The notes: generated by a model from the letters alone, not told the origin. 64,000 bases of DNA from Ampelomyces quisqualis (GCA_018398575.1 JAGTXZ010000003.1:3224001-3288000); one strand, 5' to 3'. Shown: positions 43,768 to 54,211, counted from the first letter of the stretch. Translations and numbers: made by a program.

Positions 43768-44886
43768 ATGAGCAGAGCAAGCGTCGAACAAGCACTCACT
43801 GGGCTCATACCAGCTCTCAATGGACCTCTGCCACCGGAGCTGATGGAATTGGCTCTCTCTTTACTGGCTCGTTCACGGAGCGTCGCCCATTCGCTCAAAG
43901 CCGACGAAGAGATCGGACGCCCGTATGCATGTGCTCAGTTGGCTTGCGAACGGTAAGATGGGAAGTAAAAAATCACGTGACATGATGTTTATACCCACAG
44001 GTCGAAGCAACGGTTCAACCTGCCCACAATCGTCTCGCGCCCGCCATGCCCTCCCCGCATCTACAAAAAGCTATACAACTATCTCAGCAGCGCATTACCG
44101 GCGGCAGATGCTTCTCAAGAGCCTCAGACACCCAGGAAAAGGGCTACGGCGGCTTCAGCATCCGCCCGAAACACTCCAAAGACACCGCTCAGCGCAAGAA
44201 CACCACGCAGCACAAGGAAGCATGACGGACCTACTGCTGAGGTGTCTCAGTGGGTTATGCCCGCAATTCGGAACCTAGTCAAGAAGTTTGACTACTCAGT
44301 CGCCAATCCGCACATCTTCACCGGCGTCGAAACAATCCTGCCGCTGTTGTCGCGCATGGCAACTGCGAACCCCGAGACCCCAAGCAAGCGGGAGCGCCGA
44401 ACAGCATCGGTATCTCAATCTACCTCAGCTGCCCTGCCGGATGCCCGCATACGAGCCCTCATTGTTGTCGTTTTTCTCTATGTCTATACCAAAATGCGAG
44501 ACATCGATGTAACGCCTGAGCAATACAACGAGTGGCGAGAGACTGCAGTGAATACGCTGCTAGAGTTTCCAGACGGAGACATCACATACGAGGAAATGTC
44601 TCTCGAGACGGAGGAACTAATGCCTCTTGCGCAATCAGAGGGCTGGCTACAGATGGAATGGTTCTTGAACGTGACACCGCAGCAGGAAGGAGATGAAATG
44701 GAAGGCGTCGAAACGTCTGCGGCGCCCGCAATCAGGTCGGTGACAAAGACTGGCGGAAGTGACTACATCGGCTTGGGCACCATGATGCAAGAAGCTACCG
44801 ACTATCTTGGTGACCTGCAACGCGCAGATTACCAGAGGTGGAAAGCTACCATCATGGCGCGTGTGCAAGAAATAGAGGCAGCATGA
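43768..44886 (+). CDS. orc6: Origin recognition complex subunit 6
   Basis: DNA replication initiation factor that helps load MCM helicases. Exon 1 at 43768-43952, a 48-base intron at 43953-44000, exon 2 at 44001-44886; 356 residues. The N-terminal TFIIB-like fold begins SVEQALTGLIPALNGPLPPE and continues through YACAQLACER|SKQRFNLPTI, with RPPCPPRIYKKLYNYL ending it. This is the signature order of fungal Orc6. A basic, Ser/Thr/Pro-rich linker follows with several S/T-P sites (QTPRKR, NTPKTPLS), likely CDK targets. The second helical domain starts VMPAIRNLVKKFD. No localisation signal other than the basic linker. Confidence 0.9.
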
Positions 44887-45119
44887 ACGTTCACGAGCAA
44901 GCGACTTTACCATTTGCAGTGTCAAAGTAAGAACAACGTCCATGATGATTTGCTATTTGCGCTTGCGATAGTACCGCACAATCACGTTCCCTTGAGAACC
45001 ATCTCCTCTCTGCCGCGCAAAGCACCAGACCTAGATACAGGAAAATGTCTAGACGTACTGTCGGAGCTCAACGTCAGTATAACTATCAGCGCGTGTTGAA
45101 AAAGTTGCTAACAAAACAT
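44887..45119. other. Intergenic
   Basis: Short spacer; nothing recognised. Confidence 0.5.
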
Positions 45120-45327
45120 AGAGCAACGGCCTCCTCCGAATTTCAGGGCAGTTGACATGCCTGGGAAAGGGAAGAGCTGTATAGCAACGCGACAAATAGC
45201 CGTTGGAAGATGCGTCTTTTCAGAAAACCTATGCATTGACACCAGCGATCCTCTCTACAGCAAGGACTGGCTTCTCGACGCCTCGATGATTTTTTCTGGC
45301 TCGGCACTTCCACTTGGCTTCTCATGA
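45120..45327 (+). pseudogene. SET-domain gene N-terminal relic
   Basis: A frame open from about 45120 to the stop at 45325-45327 reads PPPNFRAVDMPGKGKSCIAT, then RQIAVGRCVFSENLCID. This is the start of SET5/SMYD-like SET domains ('...GKGKG..AT..I..G..I..E'). The rest of the domain (NHxCxPN and GEEIT) is absent, so this is a 5' stub. It is not a recent copy of the intact SET gene at 26965-28333, since the matching segment differs. Confidence 0.5.
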
Positions 45328-46330
45328 CCAGTCTGCATCGATATCTGCCAAATCAAGAGTATCGTCATCCAGAAGCGATTTGTGCCGGACGAAGGCGAAA
45401 TGAAGTCTAACAAAGAGCAAGTCTACGAAGTCTTCGTCCTGCTTCAGTGGGGATCAAGTGGATGTCCAAAACGGTTCAGGATACTGAACTACGTAGTGGA
45501 TCGAATATCGCCTATACTAGCCCGTACTGTAGCTACTGCAGTCTACGAACTTTGGCCCGCAATGGTAACTTATGGAGAATGTAAAGGAGAGGTGAGAAAA
45601 GACAATCTGTTTTACAGCCGTTGATGGGAAGAGATGGGACACTCGCAAAATTATATTTCTTCAATGTATCATATCCCTACATGCATAACCTTTCAACTTT
45701 CGCACATGTTAATTTGCTTACCAGCGTGGCGTCACCTGAGTACCTAGGCTCTGTCTGTCCCACGATGGCACGACCAAAGAAACATTGTGCCCCTGCTCCT
45801 CGTCATAGCGTTACCGTTACACTCCGTACCTGCCTCACCGCTCTCGCCATCCAATCATTTTGGACACTCACTCAGCCAAGTAGCAAACATCTCATCCGCC
45901 ACTGGTGCCTTTGCCTCCAATAGAGCACATGGTAGGACCGCACCTATAGGCATTTGGCGGTCAGCCGTCTTGTTCTTACACTTCTGCGACGGACACGTAT
46001 ACACCGCTGACCCAAACCTAAGCGCCTCACATCACGGTGGATTGTCACGTCGTCTCGGGAGCGACGGATTCGTCATGGCGCAGAATATTGGGAGATGTGT
46101 GTGGGAGAAGTCGGTTCCATTAGGCAAATCATGATACACAGAGGCCATGCTGACGACGGGTACGTGCATTTTGACAGCTCGGTTATGGCTATTCGGGATA
46201 TCGTGACGATGGCGAGAAACGAAGGTATATATAGCTGCCAGCGCACGCGGAATGAAGTGACTTCCCCACCTCGTTGGAGCCACAGGAGACAACTTGACAC
46301 AAACTCTTCTACATCAAGCACTGCGAAAAA
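45328..46330. other. Intergenic, no supported gene
   Basis: About 1 kb. The frame 45382-45624 (80 codons) is weakly protein-like but unplaced. It may be a further remnant of the SET gene. Confidence 0.5.
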
Positions 46331-46624
46331 ATGTTCCTCCCAACTTCCCTCCTAGCACTTCTCGTCTCCCTTCCCATCTCAACCTCCCTCCCAACAACCT
46401 CCTCTCCATCATACATCCCCTCCCACCCCGTCGCAATACCCCCTCCAACTCCAGATCCATACATGTGCGGCTACGCCCTCACCCTCCGCAACTCGTCGTC
46501 TTACGCCGCCCTCTCCGCAACAAATGCCTGCGAGCCGATATACCACAACACCACTTCCAGCCGCGATCAGCCCGCCCTAGCGTTTCGCTTGTTCGGTGGG
46601 TGTGAGTGTGCCTTCTACGCGTAA
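46331..46624 (+). CDS. Small secreted protein with C-x-C-x-F-Y-A end (copy 1)
   Basis: 97 residues. Hydrophobic signal peptide LPTSLLALLVSLPIS at the N-terminus with likely cleavage near residue 20; then a Pro/Ser/Thr-rich stretch; then YMCGYALTL, ATNACEPIY and the end GGCECAFYA. Four cysteines follow the signal. The end matches that of the secreted protein at 53864-54211 (GCSCTFYA). A GTAAGT directly overlaps the stop, so a longer spliced form is possible, but the paralog also stops right after F-Y-A. Unknown family; candidate effector or other apoplastic protein, by inference. Tail-to-tail with the larger secreted protein gene at 47428-48713. Confidence 0.65.
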   Translation: MFLPTSLLALLVSLPISTSLPTTSSPSYIPSHPVAIPPPTPDPYMCGYALTLRNSSSYAALSATNACEPIYHNTTSSRDQPALAFRLFGGCECAFYA

Positions 46625-46648
46625 GTACCCCGTAACCCTCCTGCCTGT

Positions 46649-46650
<2 letters not shown>

Positions 46651-46685
<35 letters not shown>
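46651..46685. repeat. (CT)n microsatellite
   Basis: 35 bases of uninterrupted CT repeats just after the stop of the small secreted protein gene. It generates artificial Arg/Glu-repeat frames on the minus strand. Confidence 0.95.
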
Positions 46686-46687
<2 letters not shown>

Positions 46688-47427
46688 GCCTCTCAGAAGA
46701 AGAACGAGAAGAAAGAAGAGGCGGAGAAATATCCGACGGGGAAAATGTGTGTCGAGTTGGGTGAGCTGACGGGGCGGGTGGAATGTAGTTTCGCTCAACT
46801 GTGTCGCGGGCATGTACCTGTGCCTGTGTACGTGGGACCGACGGCTGGGGAAGAGGAGGTGGAGTTTGAGGGAGAGGGGCCGACGTGGTATTTTTGTCGG
46901 ATAAGGGGGTGAGGCTTTGGTGAGTTGGGTGGAGGGAGGGGCGGGGGTGATGGAAGCGCTGAGAGAATGTACGTTGCTCGCTGGTAAGATTGGAATGGGG
47001 TGGGGAAGTGAACAAGGTAATTTGGATGTGGGTTGTTTGTGGTGTTGACTCGTGCTGTATTGTTCGCTTGAGTGGTGGGTTTCTGCGTCAAGTTTAATGA
47101 CGAGGAATGTAAGTTGACTGAATTAGAATTGTGTATCGGCTGGAAATTGTTACGCTCGGATGCACAGTGTCTCCGGCTGAGTATCAAAACACTAGATGTG
47201 CACGAGATGCCTGCCACTTTTCCTCAAGCATTCGATTGCTTCATCGTGGCGTTGCCCTTTATGTCGATTTTAAACGTCTTCGTCCTCACGAGGCTACGCT
47301 GAACTTTCCATGTTCTTCTGACAGCCCCTCCGGAAAGACTCCCAGCGTCTCTAAGCTCTTGCTTGTTGTTCTTCGTTTTACGATTGCTTTCTTTCTTCCA
47401 GGTTGCTTCAACAAAGTTTTTTGGCGG

Positions 47428-48713
47428 TTAGCGGTCTTCTGGTGGCCGTGTGGGCGCGTGGAGGTTTTTAACCTCAAAGACCATACATGGTGATTCGTCC
47501 TCGTCCGTGCATTGCATCACCCGTACAGAGCCTATAGTCTTTAGGCCAACTTGGAGTTTGCGCTCAATAAGAAAGTGCGCAAACCCTGCGCCAATTGGGG
47601 AGGCTGTTGGGTGTTAGCTACAATTATCTGTCCATGTAGGCATTAGGGTACTGGTGGTAAGTACCTAGTAATGCGCTTCCTTCGCGTGAGTCCGTATTGA
47701 AATTGATGCCGTCTGTCGTAAGCTCTTTGCCCTTTGAGTCAAGAGCACGTCGTATGAGTGTAAGCGTGGTGGGATTCTCAATCGAAGTACTGATGAAGAA
47801 TTTGATTTTGGTGTTGTATTCCCGGGGAACAAAACGTTCCCACATCGCCCACATTATGTCTGATGATCTCTGCATGTGTGGCAGGCCAGCGGCTCTCTGT
47901 TCAGACCGCATTTCAGGGTGCGTTAGTTTGAATGACACCCACGGGCTCTCCCGATATTGCGTCATTATGCCTCCTTCGTGAGTCACAGCCATGTGGAATC
48001 TGGCGCCAGTCATCTTATTAGCTTCTGTTAGCAAGACTTTCAAAGGGAGTCAGAACCACGTAAACGTACTCGTCTTCTCCTGCCGTCTGGTCCCTTATAC
48101 CTCTGGTCCTCTATCCATACATCTCCGTCTGGATCACCGTGCGTAATCGATGCGGCGTTCCACGTCCCTCCCTCCTCTCTGCACTTGTCGGAAATTTTCA
48201 TACGTCTGAGGGACCGTGCAATGCCCAATTTCCTGAAGTCGCGGTATTTTGAGCTAACACGCTCATGCATCGTGTAACCCCACTGTTTTAAAGATTCTAT
48301 GCTTGTGGTGTTAGAAGATGAAACTTGGGTGTCCATGGGGACAGGGGCTTCTGAGAGCACTTACCGTAACCGTAGGGGCTTTGCATAGTGGTGTGGGGTT
48401 TCCAATCCATCTGGGCGAGGTCGAAGTCCGAGTAGGACATAGATGCCATTAACCTCTTGCCCTTGTGCACGTAATCACCCCATATATCATCGTCCGCCGG
48501 TTCTGGAATAGGATCGTCAGGATGCCAGCGGCGCTGTAGAGCGGGCAGACCGCCAGCTGGTGCGTCGTCATTGTCCAAGGGCAAAAGCCTTGACAGATGG
48601 CCGTTCAACACATTGGAAGAATTGTGGGTGAGGTCGCTGGGTACTTGGATGACCGTATCGGCATCAGAGAACGCAGGCAAAGCCGCAGCGAACACCAGAA
48701 TATAGACCCTCAT
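47428..48713 (-). CDS. Secreted protein, unknown family (paralog A)
   Basis: Four exons (48365-48713, 48070-48296, 47665-48013, 47428-47603) with introns of 68, 56 and 61 bases in phases 1, 0 and 1; 366 residues. The N-terminus MRVYILVFAAALPAFSDA is a signal peptide. No membrane span. Conserved blocks shared with paralog B at 52129-53488: SMSYSDFDLAQ, QWGYTM, SDKCREEGGTWNAASITH, RYKGPDGRRRR, FHMAVTHEGGI, SDIMWAMWERFVP, NPTTLTLIRRALDSKGKELTT and AHFLIERKLQVGLKT. Exon 2 is exactly 227 nt in both genes. Catalytic function cannot be inferred; the conserved W-A-M-W and I-R-R-A-x-D-S motifs suggest a folded enzyme-like or binding domain. I recognise no named family. Confidence 0.85.
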
Positions 48714-49786
48714 GGTTAGGAGGAGTTTCCGGGGAAGGGATACGTGACAAAGTCCGACTGATATAGTGTTGAAACTGAGAGATTATGGAAAAACCCGTCC
48801 TCGACACAAGCCAACATAAGATCGTTCACCACAGTGGCACAGTCGTACTTTGGCCGCTAGACTAGCACAACTCTCTGTCTTGTTTATACAGTAATCCCTG
48901 TAGGCATGTACACAGTAATGTCACATGGTTACATTCCGCTGCCGGTAGAAACACACGCTGCGGATAGTGACCACGAAGAAAAATGTGCGGAATTCTAGAA
49001 CCCCGAAGTGAGAGTCCACGGGCACATCACATAGCGTTCGTACACCTTGACCAACTATTGCACGGGCTTGTTGCTTGCAAAAACGACGAAGTCGCCGGCG
49101 GGCCCGACTAAGCGGCAAATGGGTGAGGGATATTTTCGCCCAAATCTTACCGGAGACCGGGTTGGGAAATGGGTGCTATTGGATTCTTAGCCGCGCAGCC
49201 GAAGTACCGCCAGCCAATGCTAGACTTGGACTTTCAGATTCTGCTACGGTAAGTTTGTAACCCACCTTTTAGCCTTGCCGAAGTACCGGGGATTCTGGTA
49301 GTCGGTTGTACTTCGGACGCTACCGGTAGACTACCTGTACCGTAACTTAGCTCGACTCCCTATCACGGATTTTTACGGTAACTCAGGCCAACAGTTTCAT
49401 TCGAAAAATCTCAAGAGATTGCCCGTGCCGCGTGCGAAAGACGGTGTCGCTTGTTAAGTCCGACTAGTCATCATGACGACACTCTGTGAGAAATTAGCCC
49501 TCATTTCACATGTTACAAAGGATTGCGCCTGCTCCGTACGGAGTACTAATATTCCACTTCAATGTCATTTTCAGCACAATGTTACCGTACAGGCAAAGTC
49601 AAGGTAGAAATGATGCGATGCGAATGGCAGAGGCAGAAGCTGCTGCCCTGTCCCCTCGTTCTGTGTAATATCACAAGGGTTCACGCATATGTCGAAAGTT
49701 TGTTAGCCTAACCTGACTAGGTAATTATCTTTCACGAGCACCTTGCCTGTACGTGGTAATTCTTTCTGCTGTGTGTAGCAGTGTAT
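48714..49786. other. Promoter of paralog A and gene-poor spacer
   Basis: About 1.07 kb up to the first MITE. 49150-49400 contains several CCGGTA/TACCGG and GAAGTAC pieces that pair imperfectly with each other. No coding frame supported. Confidence 0.5.
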
Positions 49787-50267
49787 GGGCCTGTTCGGTA
49801 CACCAGTTTCGTGCTGAGATTCGGCCTAATCAGGCGCCAGTTTGAAACTGGAGTTGAGATGGAGCCGCGTGTTCAGTTAACAGGGGGTTTTGGCAGCATA
49901 ACTAGAGGTCTCAGTTTGTTAGCTTTGACACTAGAAAAAATACCCTGCTTAGTGCTTACTTGACCTACAAACTTCTTGTTATAGCGATCTGGCAGCTCTA
50001 GTTCATTTCTGTTATTTTGAAACCTTAACTCGCTGCTGGAGCTCTTATTTTGCCCACGTGATCGATCAATTTGGCCTAACGCCTCCCCTTTGCTACAATA
50101 ATGCCCCACAAATTGAAGTGAGATAAGATAAGTACCGAACAAACCCCTCTATTTCAGTTTGTTGTATCCTTCTCGACTAGGCAACGCGCTTGCCTACAGC
50201 TCCTACGCGAGCCTTACCTCATACAATACCAAATGGCCAGCACAAAACTGGTGTACCAAACAGGCCC
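49787..50267. mobile_element. MITE copy 1 (481 bp), PIF/Harbinger-like
   Basis: Starts GGGCCTGTTCGGTACACCAG and ends with the near-perfect inverted complement (...CTGGTGTACCAAACAGGCCC). Flanked on both sides by TAT (49784-49786 and 50268-50270), a 3-base target-site duplication. No coding capacity. A second copy in opposite orientation lies at 51515-51989. The GGGCCTGTT(T/C)GGT ends plus 3-base duplications resemble PIF/Harbinger-type MITEs; that assignment is from general knowledge. Confidence 0.85.
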
Positions 50268-51514
50268 TATAACAGCGCTAAAGTAGAGTACTGTTTTAAC
50301 AAGTAGCGAAAGTTTTAGAGCAGAGACTTGCGAGGAAAAGGTTATCAAAATCTCCCTTGGCACTGTTCTGATGTTTCGTTAATGTGAAGATGCCCAGCCA
50401 CGCGCCCGAAATCTTTAATCTTAGGCCTAGATAGTTCAGCACCCGACTACTTTACCCTAAACAATTACGGAGTACAGAGTAGGGATTTTTATAAGCTACC
50501 TCTAAGGCCTCTCTAAAGAAAAAAAAGATAGAATATGTGCAAACGTCTCTGTATCTAGACTTACTAGCATGCGGCTGCATGCCTTGGTAAAAAAAATATT
50601 CTATATGCAAGAAAACAGCCCCCAAATTTAGTACTCTGTATACTTTTCTGTACACATTTACAAAGATTACGATAAGGAGAGAAGCCTATGTTTTTTGCCT
50701 TTATTCCTTCTATTTGTTTTAAGCTACAGAGTATATTACACTTAAAAGTATCTACATGTGTAAAGAATTCTATTGGGCAGGGCTCCGTAGATTGGGCATA
50801 CTTGTTTGTATGTAAAAATTGCATACGTTGAACTGTTCTTGGGCGTTAAACTAGCGAGGGCCGCGGGTACCGGTAATGCCGCATGCGAGCAACAAGCTCT
50901 GCACGGACAGTCCTTCGGACTTTCTAACTCCCGAGTGCCCGGCCCACGACCTACTGTAGTGTGAGTAGAGATAGGTTGATACAGTAAGTAAGCCCAAGAG
51001 CTTATATATTCTTTACAGAGTATTATGTTAAATTATATTCTAAATTAATACTGTACAAAGTTTTGCAACGCTAAATATAGGGAGAAGAAGTAATAAAGTA
51101 GGACCTGTTTTCTCTAGCTAATTAACTACATTACCTATTAGTAACTTGTTTATATCTACCTCTTTAACTAACCTTTCCTCTACTTTATCTGCTGTAAAAG
51201 AACTATAAAATGCGTTGTAGAACAGATTGCAGAGGAGGCTAGCAGTACAAAATTAGGACACATTAAAATTTAGTCTGTGCGCAGCTTTAGATGAAATCTG
51301 TTGTCTCTAAGATTTAGGAGCTTGTATATTTGGTATTGTATGGTAACTGTATCTAATACTGTCTATTAAGGCCCTATCTTTCAGGTGCGAGGCAAAACTT
51401 AAAGTATTATGCGTGGAGAAGTAGGCCTGTGTGCTTGTTACTTTGTGAATCACAACAGGAAGACAGGCCCGCGTTCTCTTATTTGTGGCAGCTCTTGTTC
51501 TGGCCTGTGTTTAA
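50268..51514. other. AT-rich spacer between the two MITE copies
   Basis: 1.25 kb, mostly AT-rich with no supported gene. Two islands stand out. 50460-50650 has partly self-complementary pieces (TAGAATATG / TTCTATATGC; GGAGTACAGAGTA / TACTCTGTAT). 50855-50965 is an abrupt GC-rich island with short hairpins such as AGTCCTTCGGACT. The AT-rich parts look like mutated repeat DNA. Confidence 0.5.
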
Positions 51515-51989
51515 GGGCCTGTTTGGTGCACCAGTTTCAATCTGGCGTTTTAATATTATATAAGGTCAGGCTCGTGTAAGAGCTTAGGGCAGGCGCTTTA
51601 CTAATATAAGACAGATACATACATAGAACTAAAAGTGGGTGATTATGTTTGGTGACTTATCTAGTTTTATATAAGATAGACCTAGATACAGTAAGCTTAT
51701 GCCTATTTAATCAATCACGTTGGTAAGATAGAGGCTCCAGCAGCGAATTAAGATTTCAAAATATCACAAATGAACTAGAGCTGCCAGATCGCTGTGACAG
51801 GAAGTTTGTGGGTTAAGAAAGCACAAAGCAGGGTATTTTTTCTAGTGTTAAAGCTAACAAACTGAGACCTCTAGTTATGCTGCCAAAACCCCCTGTTAAC
51901 CAAACACGCGGCTCTATCTCAATTCCAGTTTCAAACTGGCGCCCGATTAGGCCGAATCTCAGCACGAAACTGGTGTACCGAACAGGCCC
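51515..51989. mobile_element. MITE copy 2 (475 bp), inverted relative to copy 1
   Basis: Starts GGGCCTGTTTGGTGCACCAG and ends CTGGTGTACCGAACAGGCCC. Flanked by TAA on both sides (51512-51514 and 51990-51992). Its right half is the reverse complement of the left half of copy 1 with scattered substitutions (for example CCTCTAGTTATGCTGCCAAA here versus the complementary stretch near 49890), so the copies are related but diverged. Confidence 0.85.
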
Positions 51990-52128
51990 TAAAACCTATG
52001 TAGGAAGCAGCAGGTCACAGTGACCCGGACCGAGTACAATAAATACTGTAGTTTTGCCTCACACCTCAGCAAGCATCGCTTCTTTGACAATCTTTTCATC
52101 GGGTCCTTTCTTAGGTGCTTTTCTACGC

Positions 52129-53488
52129 TCAAATATAGTCGCTTGAAACCGTCACGTTCCCGTCAACCCGAAAAGTATGCCGTCTCACAACATCACGTTG
52201 GTTCTCTCCTCTCATTCCAACCTCTGACCGGCCAATGGGCGCATTTGGACCCATACCAGGGGACGGAGCCGGCTGTGCGGGGGTATCTTGAGGTCGTGGA
52301 ATAGGTGCGGCGAGGTTGCCCAGCTTGAACATGATGCAGGGGCCGCGCGCTTTGGACAAACATTCGAACACGTAGATTCCAATAACAGTCTTGAGGCCGA
52401 TGTTGAGTTTGCGCTGGGTCAGGAAGTGTGCGACTCTGGCGCCGTTTGGTGAGCCTTGCAGGGTTAGCATGTCTGGTTGACCAAATCATGTTGTGGGACG
52501 TTGACACGTACCAAGAATCGCGAGTCCTCCGTCAGATGTAGGATGGAACATGTATGGCGTGGTGGTAATGCCTTGGCCCTCGGAGTCGAAAGCGCGTCGT
52601 ATGATTGCCGAACTTGTAGGGTTGCTGACGGCCAGCGACATGAAGAAGTCAAGATTGGTGCGCTGATCAGCAGGCACGTAGTACTCCCACATTGCCCACA
52701 TCATGTCGGATAGCTTCGTTAACGGCGGTAGCTCGCTGTCAGGGAAGTTGTTGGGATATACACTGTCTGCAGCTTGTCGTGGGCCGAGAGTGTTCTGAAC
52801 AATGATGCCTCCCTGGGGGTTCACGGCCATGTAGAAGTATGCGCCTGACGCCTGTTTTACGTGTAAGCCCCATAATCGTATCTATGCGTTGGTTGTTTCG
52901 CTTACCCTTCGTTGATACCCATCTAGTCCAACATATGTTTGCGTGTCGATCGATGACCCGGGCCGATAGTGCGTAATGACGGCTGCGCTCCATTTTCCGC
53001 CTTCCTCGACACACTTATCTGACAGGCCGAGATGTCTGAAGAAATCCGCAACTCCCCAGTAGCCACCTGCTTCAAAGTTCCGATAGACCTTGTCGACTGC
53101 GGACATGACGTATCCCCAAGGGCCGAGGTGTACTGACGACGCGTTAGTACGACAAGTGTGTGCGGCTCTGAGCGCAATGCAAACCAAAGTACCAGGGACT
53201 GCGGACAGTGTTCTGTGGAGTGGGTAGAGACTGTCCAACATCGTAGTCAGAGTAGGACATTTGCGCCACGAATTTTCTTCCTTTGCACTTCGCCGTGTTC
53301 CATACTGCGTCGCTCGCGGGTGCCGGAAGCTCGCCAAGCCAGCGTCTTTCATAGGAAGTGGAGTTGAAGTCGTCGTGCTGTTTGAAAAGCGCGGAGAGAT
53401 CGAGATTCGCAACATTGGAGGAATCTGGAAAGAGGGTATCGAAAGCGGAGACCAGCCCGAGGCCGCACAAAAGCCAGAGAAAGAGCAT
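52129..53488 (-). CDS. Secreted protein, unknown family (paralog B)
   Basis: Four exons (53185-53488, 52906-53132, 52512-52851, 52129-52454) with introns of 52, 54 and 57 bases in phases 1, 0 and 1, as in paralog A; 398 residues. Signal peptide MLFLWLLCGLGLVSA. Blocks shared with A: QMSYSDYDVGQ, PWGYVM, SDKCVEEGGKWSAAVITH, YVGLDGYQRR, FYMAVNPQGGI, SDMMWAMWEYYVP, NPTSSAIIRRAFDSEG and AHFLTQRKLNIGLKT. The first donor (53184) was chosen because it reproduces the spacing of A exactly between S-P and W-G-Y. B has a ~40-residue C-terminal extension, Pro-rich then polar, lacking in A. Head-to-head with the small secreted protein at 53864, 375 bases apart. Confidence 0.85.
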
Positions 53489-53863
53489 GGTTGAGGGACC
53501 GTCAATGGAGAATGTAGTGCAGTGTGGAGGCGGAAGAGAGGTAGCTCACGTAGGGCTAGACCAACTGCGGATGTGCCAAGGCGAGGTGGGTGAATACCGC
53601 CAAACTGCCATGCTGCAACACAGCTTTGCCCATGCTACCTCGAACACTCACACGATCCCGTATCTTGGATATATTCAGTCTGTTTCATGGTTAAGAAGCA
53701 GACTTCTCTGATGCCCTCCAGCCTTCACCTTCACTCGTACCTTCCCAACACCCGAGCACGGCCTCGCACTAGCATATTAAAAACCCACCTCGCACCTTCT
53801 TCCCCTCCCTCACGCCCGCTCACCCACCCATACACAAAGTCCAGAATAAATAAAAATTCCAAA
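53489..53863. promoter_or_regulatory. Shared promoter of paralog B and small secreted protein 2
   Basis: 375 bases between two divergent start codons for secreted proteins. A TATA-like CATATTAAAA sits about 90 bases before the plus-strand start, and the leader before it is C-rich. Confidence 0.5.
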
Positions 53864-54211
53864 ATGCAATTCATCACCACCATCCTCGCCGTCGCGCTGT
53901 CCTCAGCAGCCGTCGTCCTCGCCGCACCCACCACAGCAGTGTCCTCCTCCATCGTCCCCGCAGTCAACACCACCATCGAAACGGCTGCCTCCAACTGCAA
54001 GAAGTCGACGCGCTACGCATGTGGCCAGTACATGCTCGCGGACGGCAGTCGGCAGGACTTCGTTTCGCAAGTCTTCAACTGCCTTCCTCGCGACCAGTTC
54101 ATATGCCGAAAGTTCGACTACCAGCTGTCGAACCCACATCACGCGGGCGAGGCTAGTCACATGGTAGCGGCCAAGATCGATCCTGGATGTTCGTGCACGT
54201 TTTACGCATGA
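53864..54211 (+). CDS. Small secreted protein with C-x-C-x-F-Y-A end (copy 2)
   Basis: 115 residues. Clear signal peptide MQFITTILAVALSSAAVVLA with cleavage expected after ALA-type residues near 20; then an Ala/Ser/Thr-rich spacer; then a cysteine-bearing domain: ASNCKKSTRYACGQYML, FNCLPRDQFICRKFDYQL and the end PGCSCTFYA. Six cysteines follow the signal, which suggests disulfides. The Y-x-C-G start and G-C-x-C-x-F-Y-A end match the secreted protein at 46331-46624. Unknown family; a candidate effector by size and composition only. Confidence 0.75.
   Translation: MQFITTILAVALSSAAVVLAAPTTAVSSSIVPAVNTTIETAASNCKKSTRYACGQYMLADGSRQDFVSQVFNCLPRDQFICRKFDYQLSNPHHAGEASHMVAAKIDPGCSCTFYA

Noticed and set aside
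45382..45624. 80-codon plus frame
   Set aside because: Weak composition, no link to the SET stub upstream, no family.
46620..46920. Possible second exon of the small secreted protein using the GTAAGT at its stop
   Set aside because: A frame-compatible acceptor exists (46789), but the paralog at 53864 stops directly after the same C-x-C-x-F-Y-A end, so the single-exon model is preferred.
50855..50965. GC-rich island tested as a tRNA or 5S rRNA
   Set aside because: No T-arm GTTCRANNC motif and no cloverleaf; kept only as an unexplained island.
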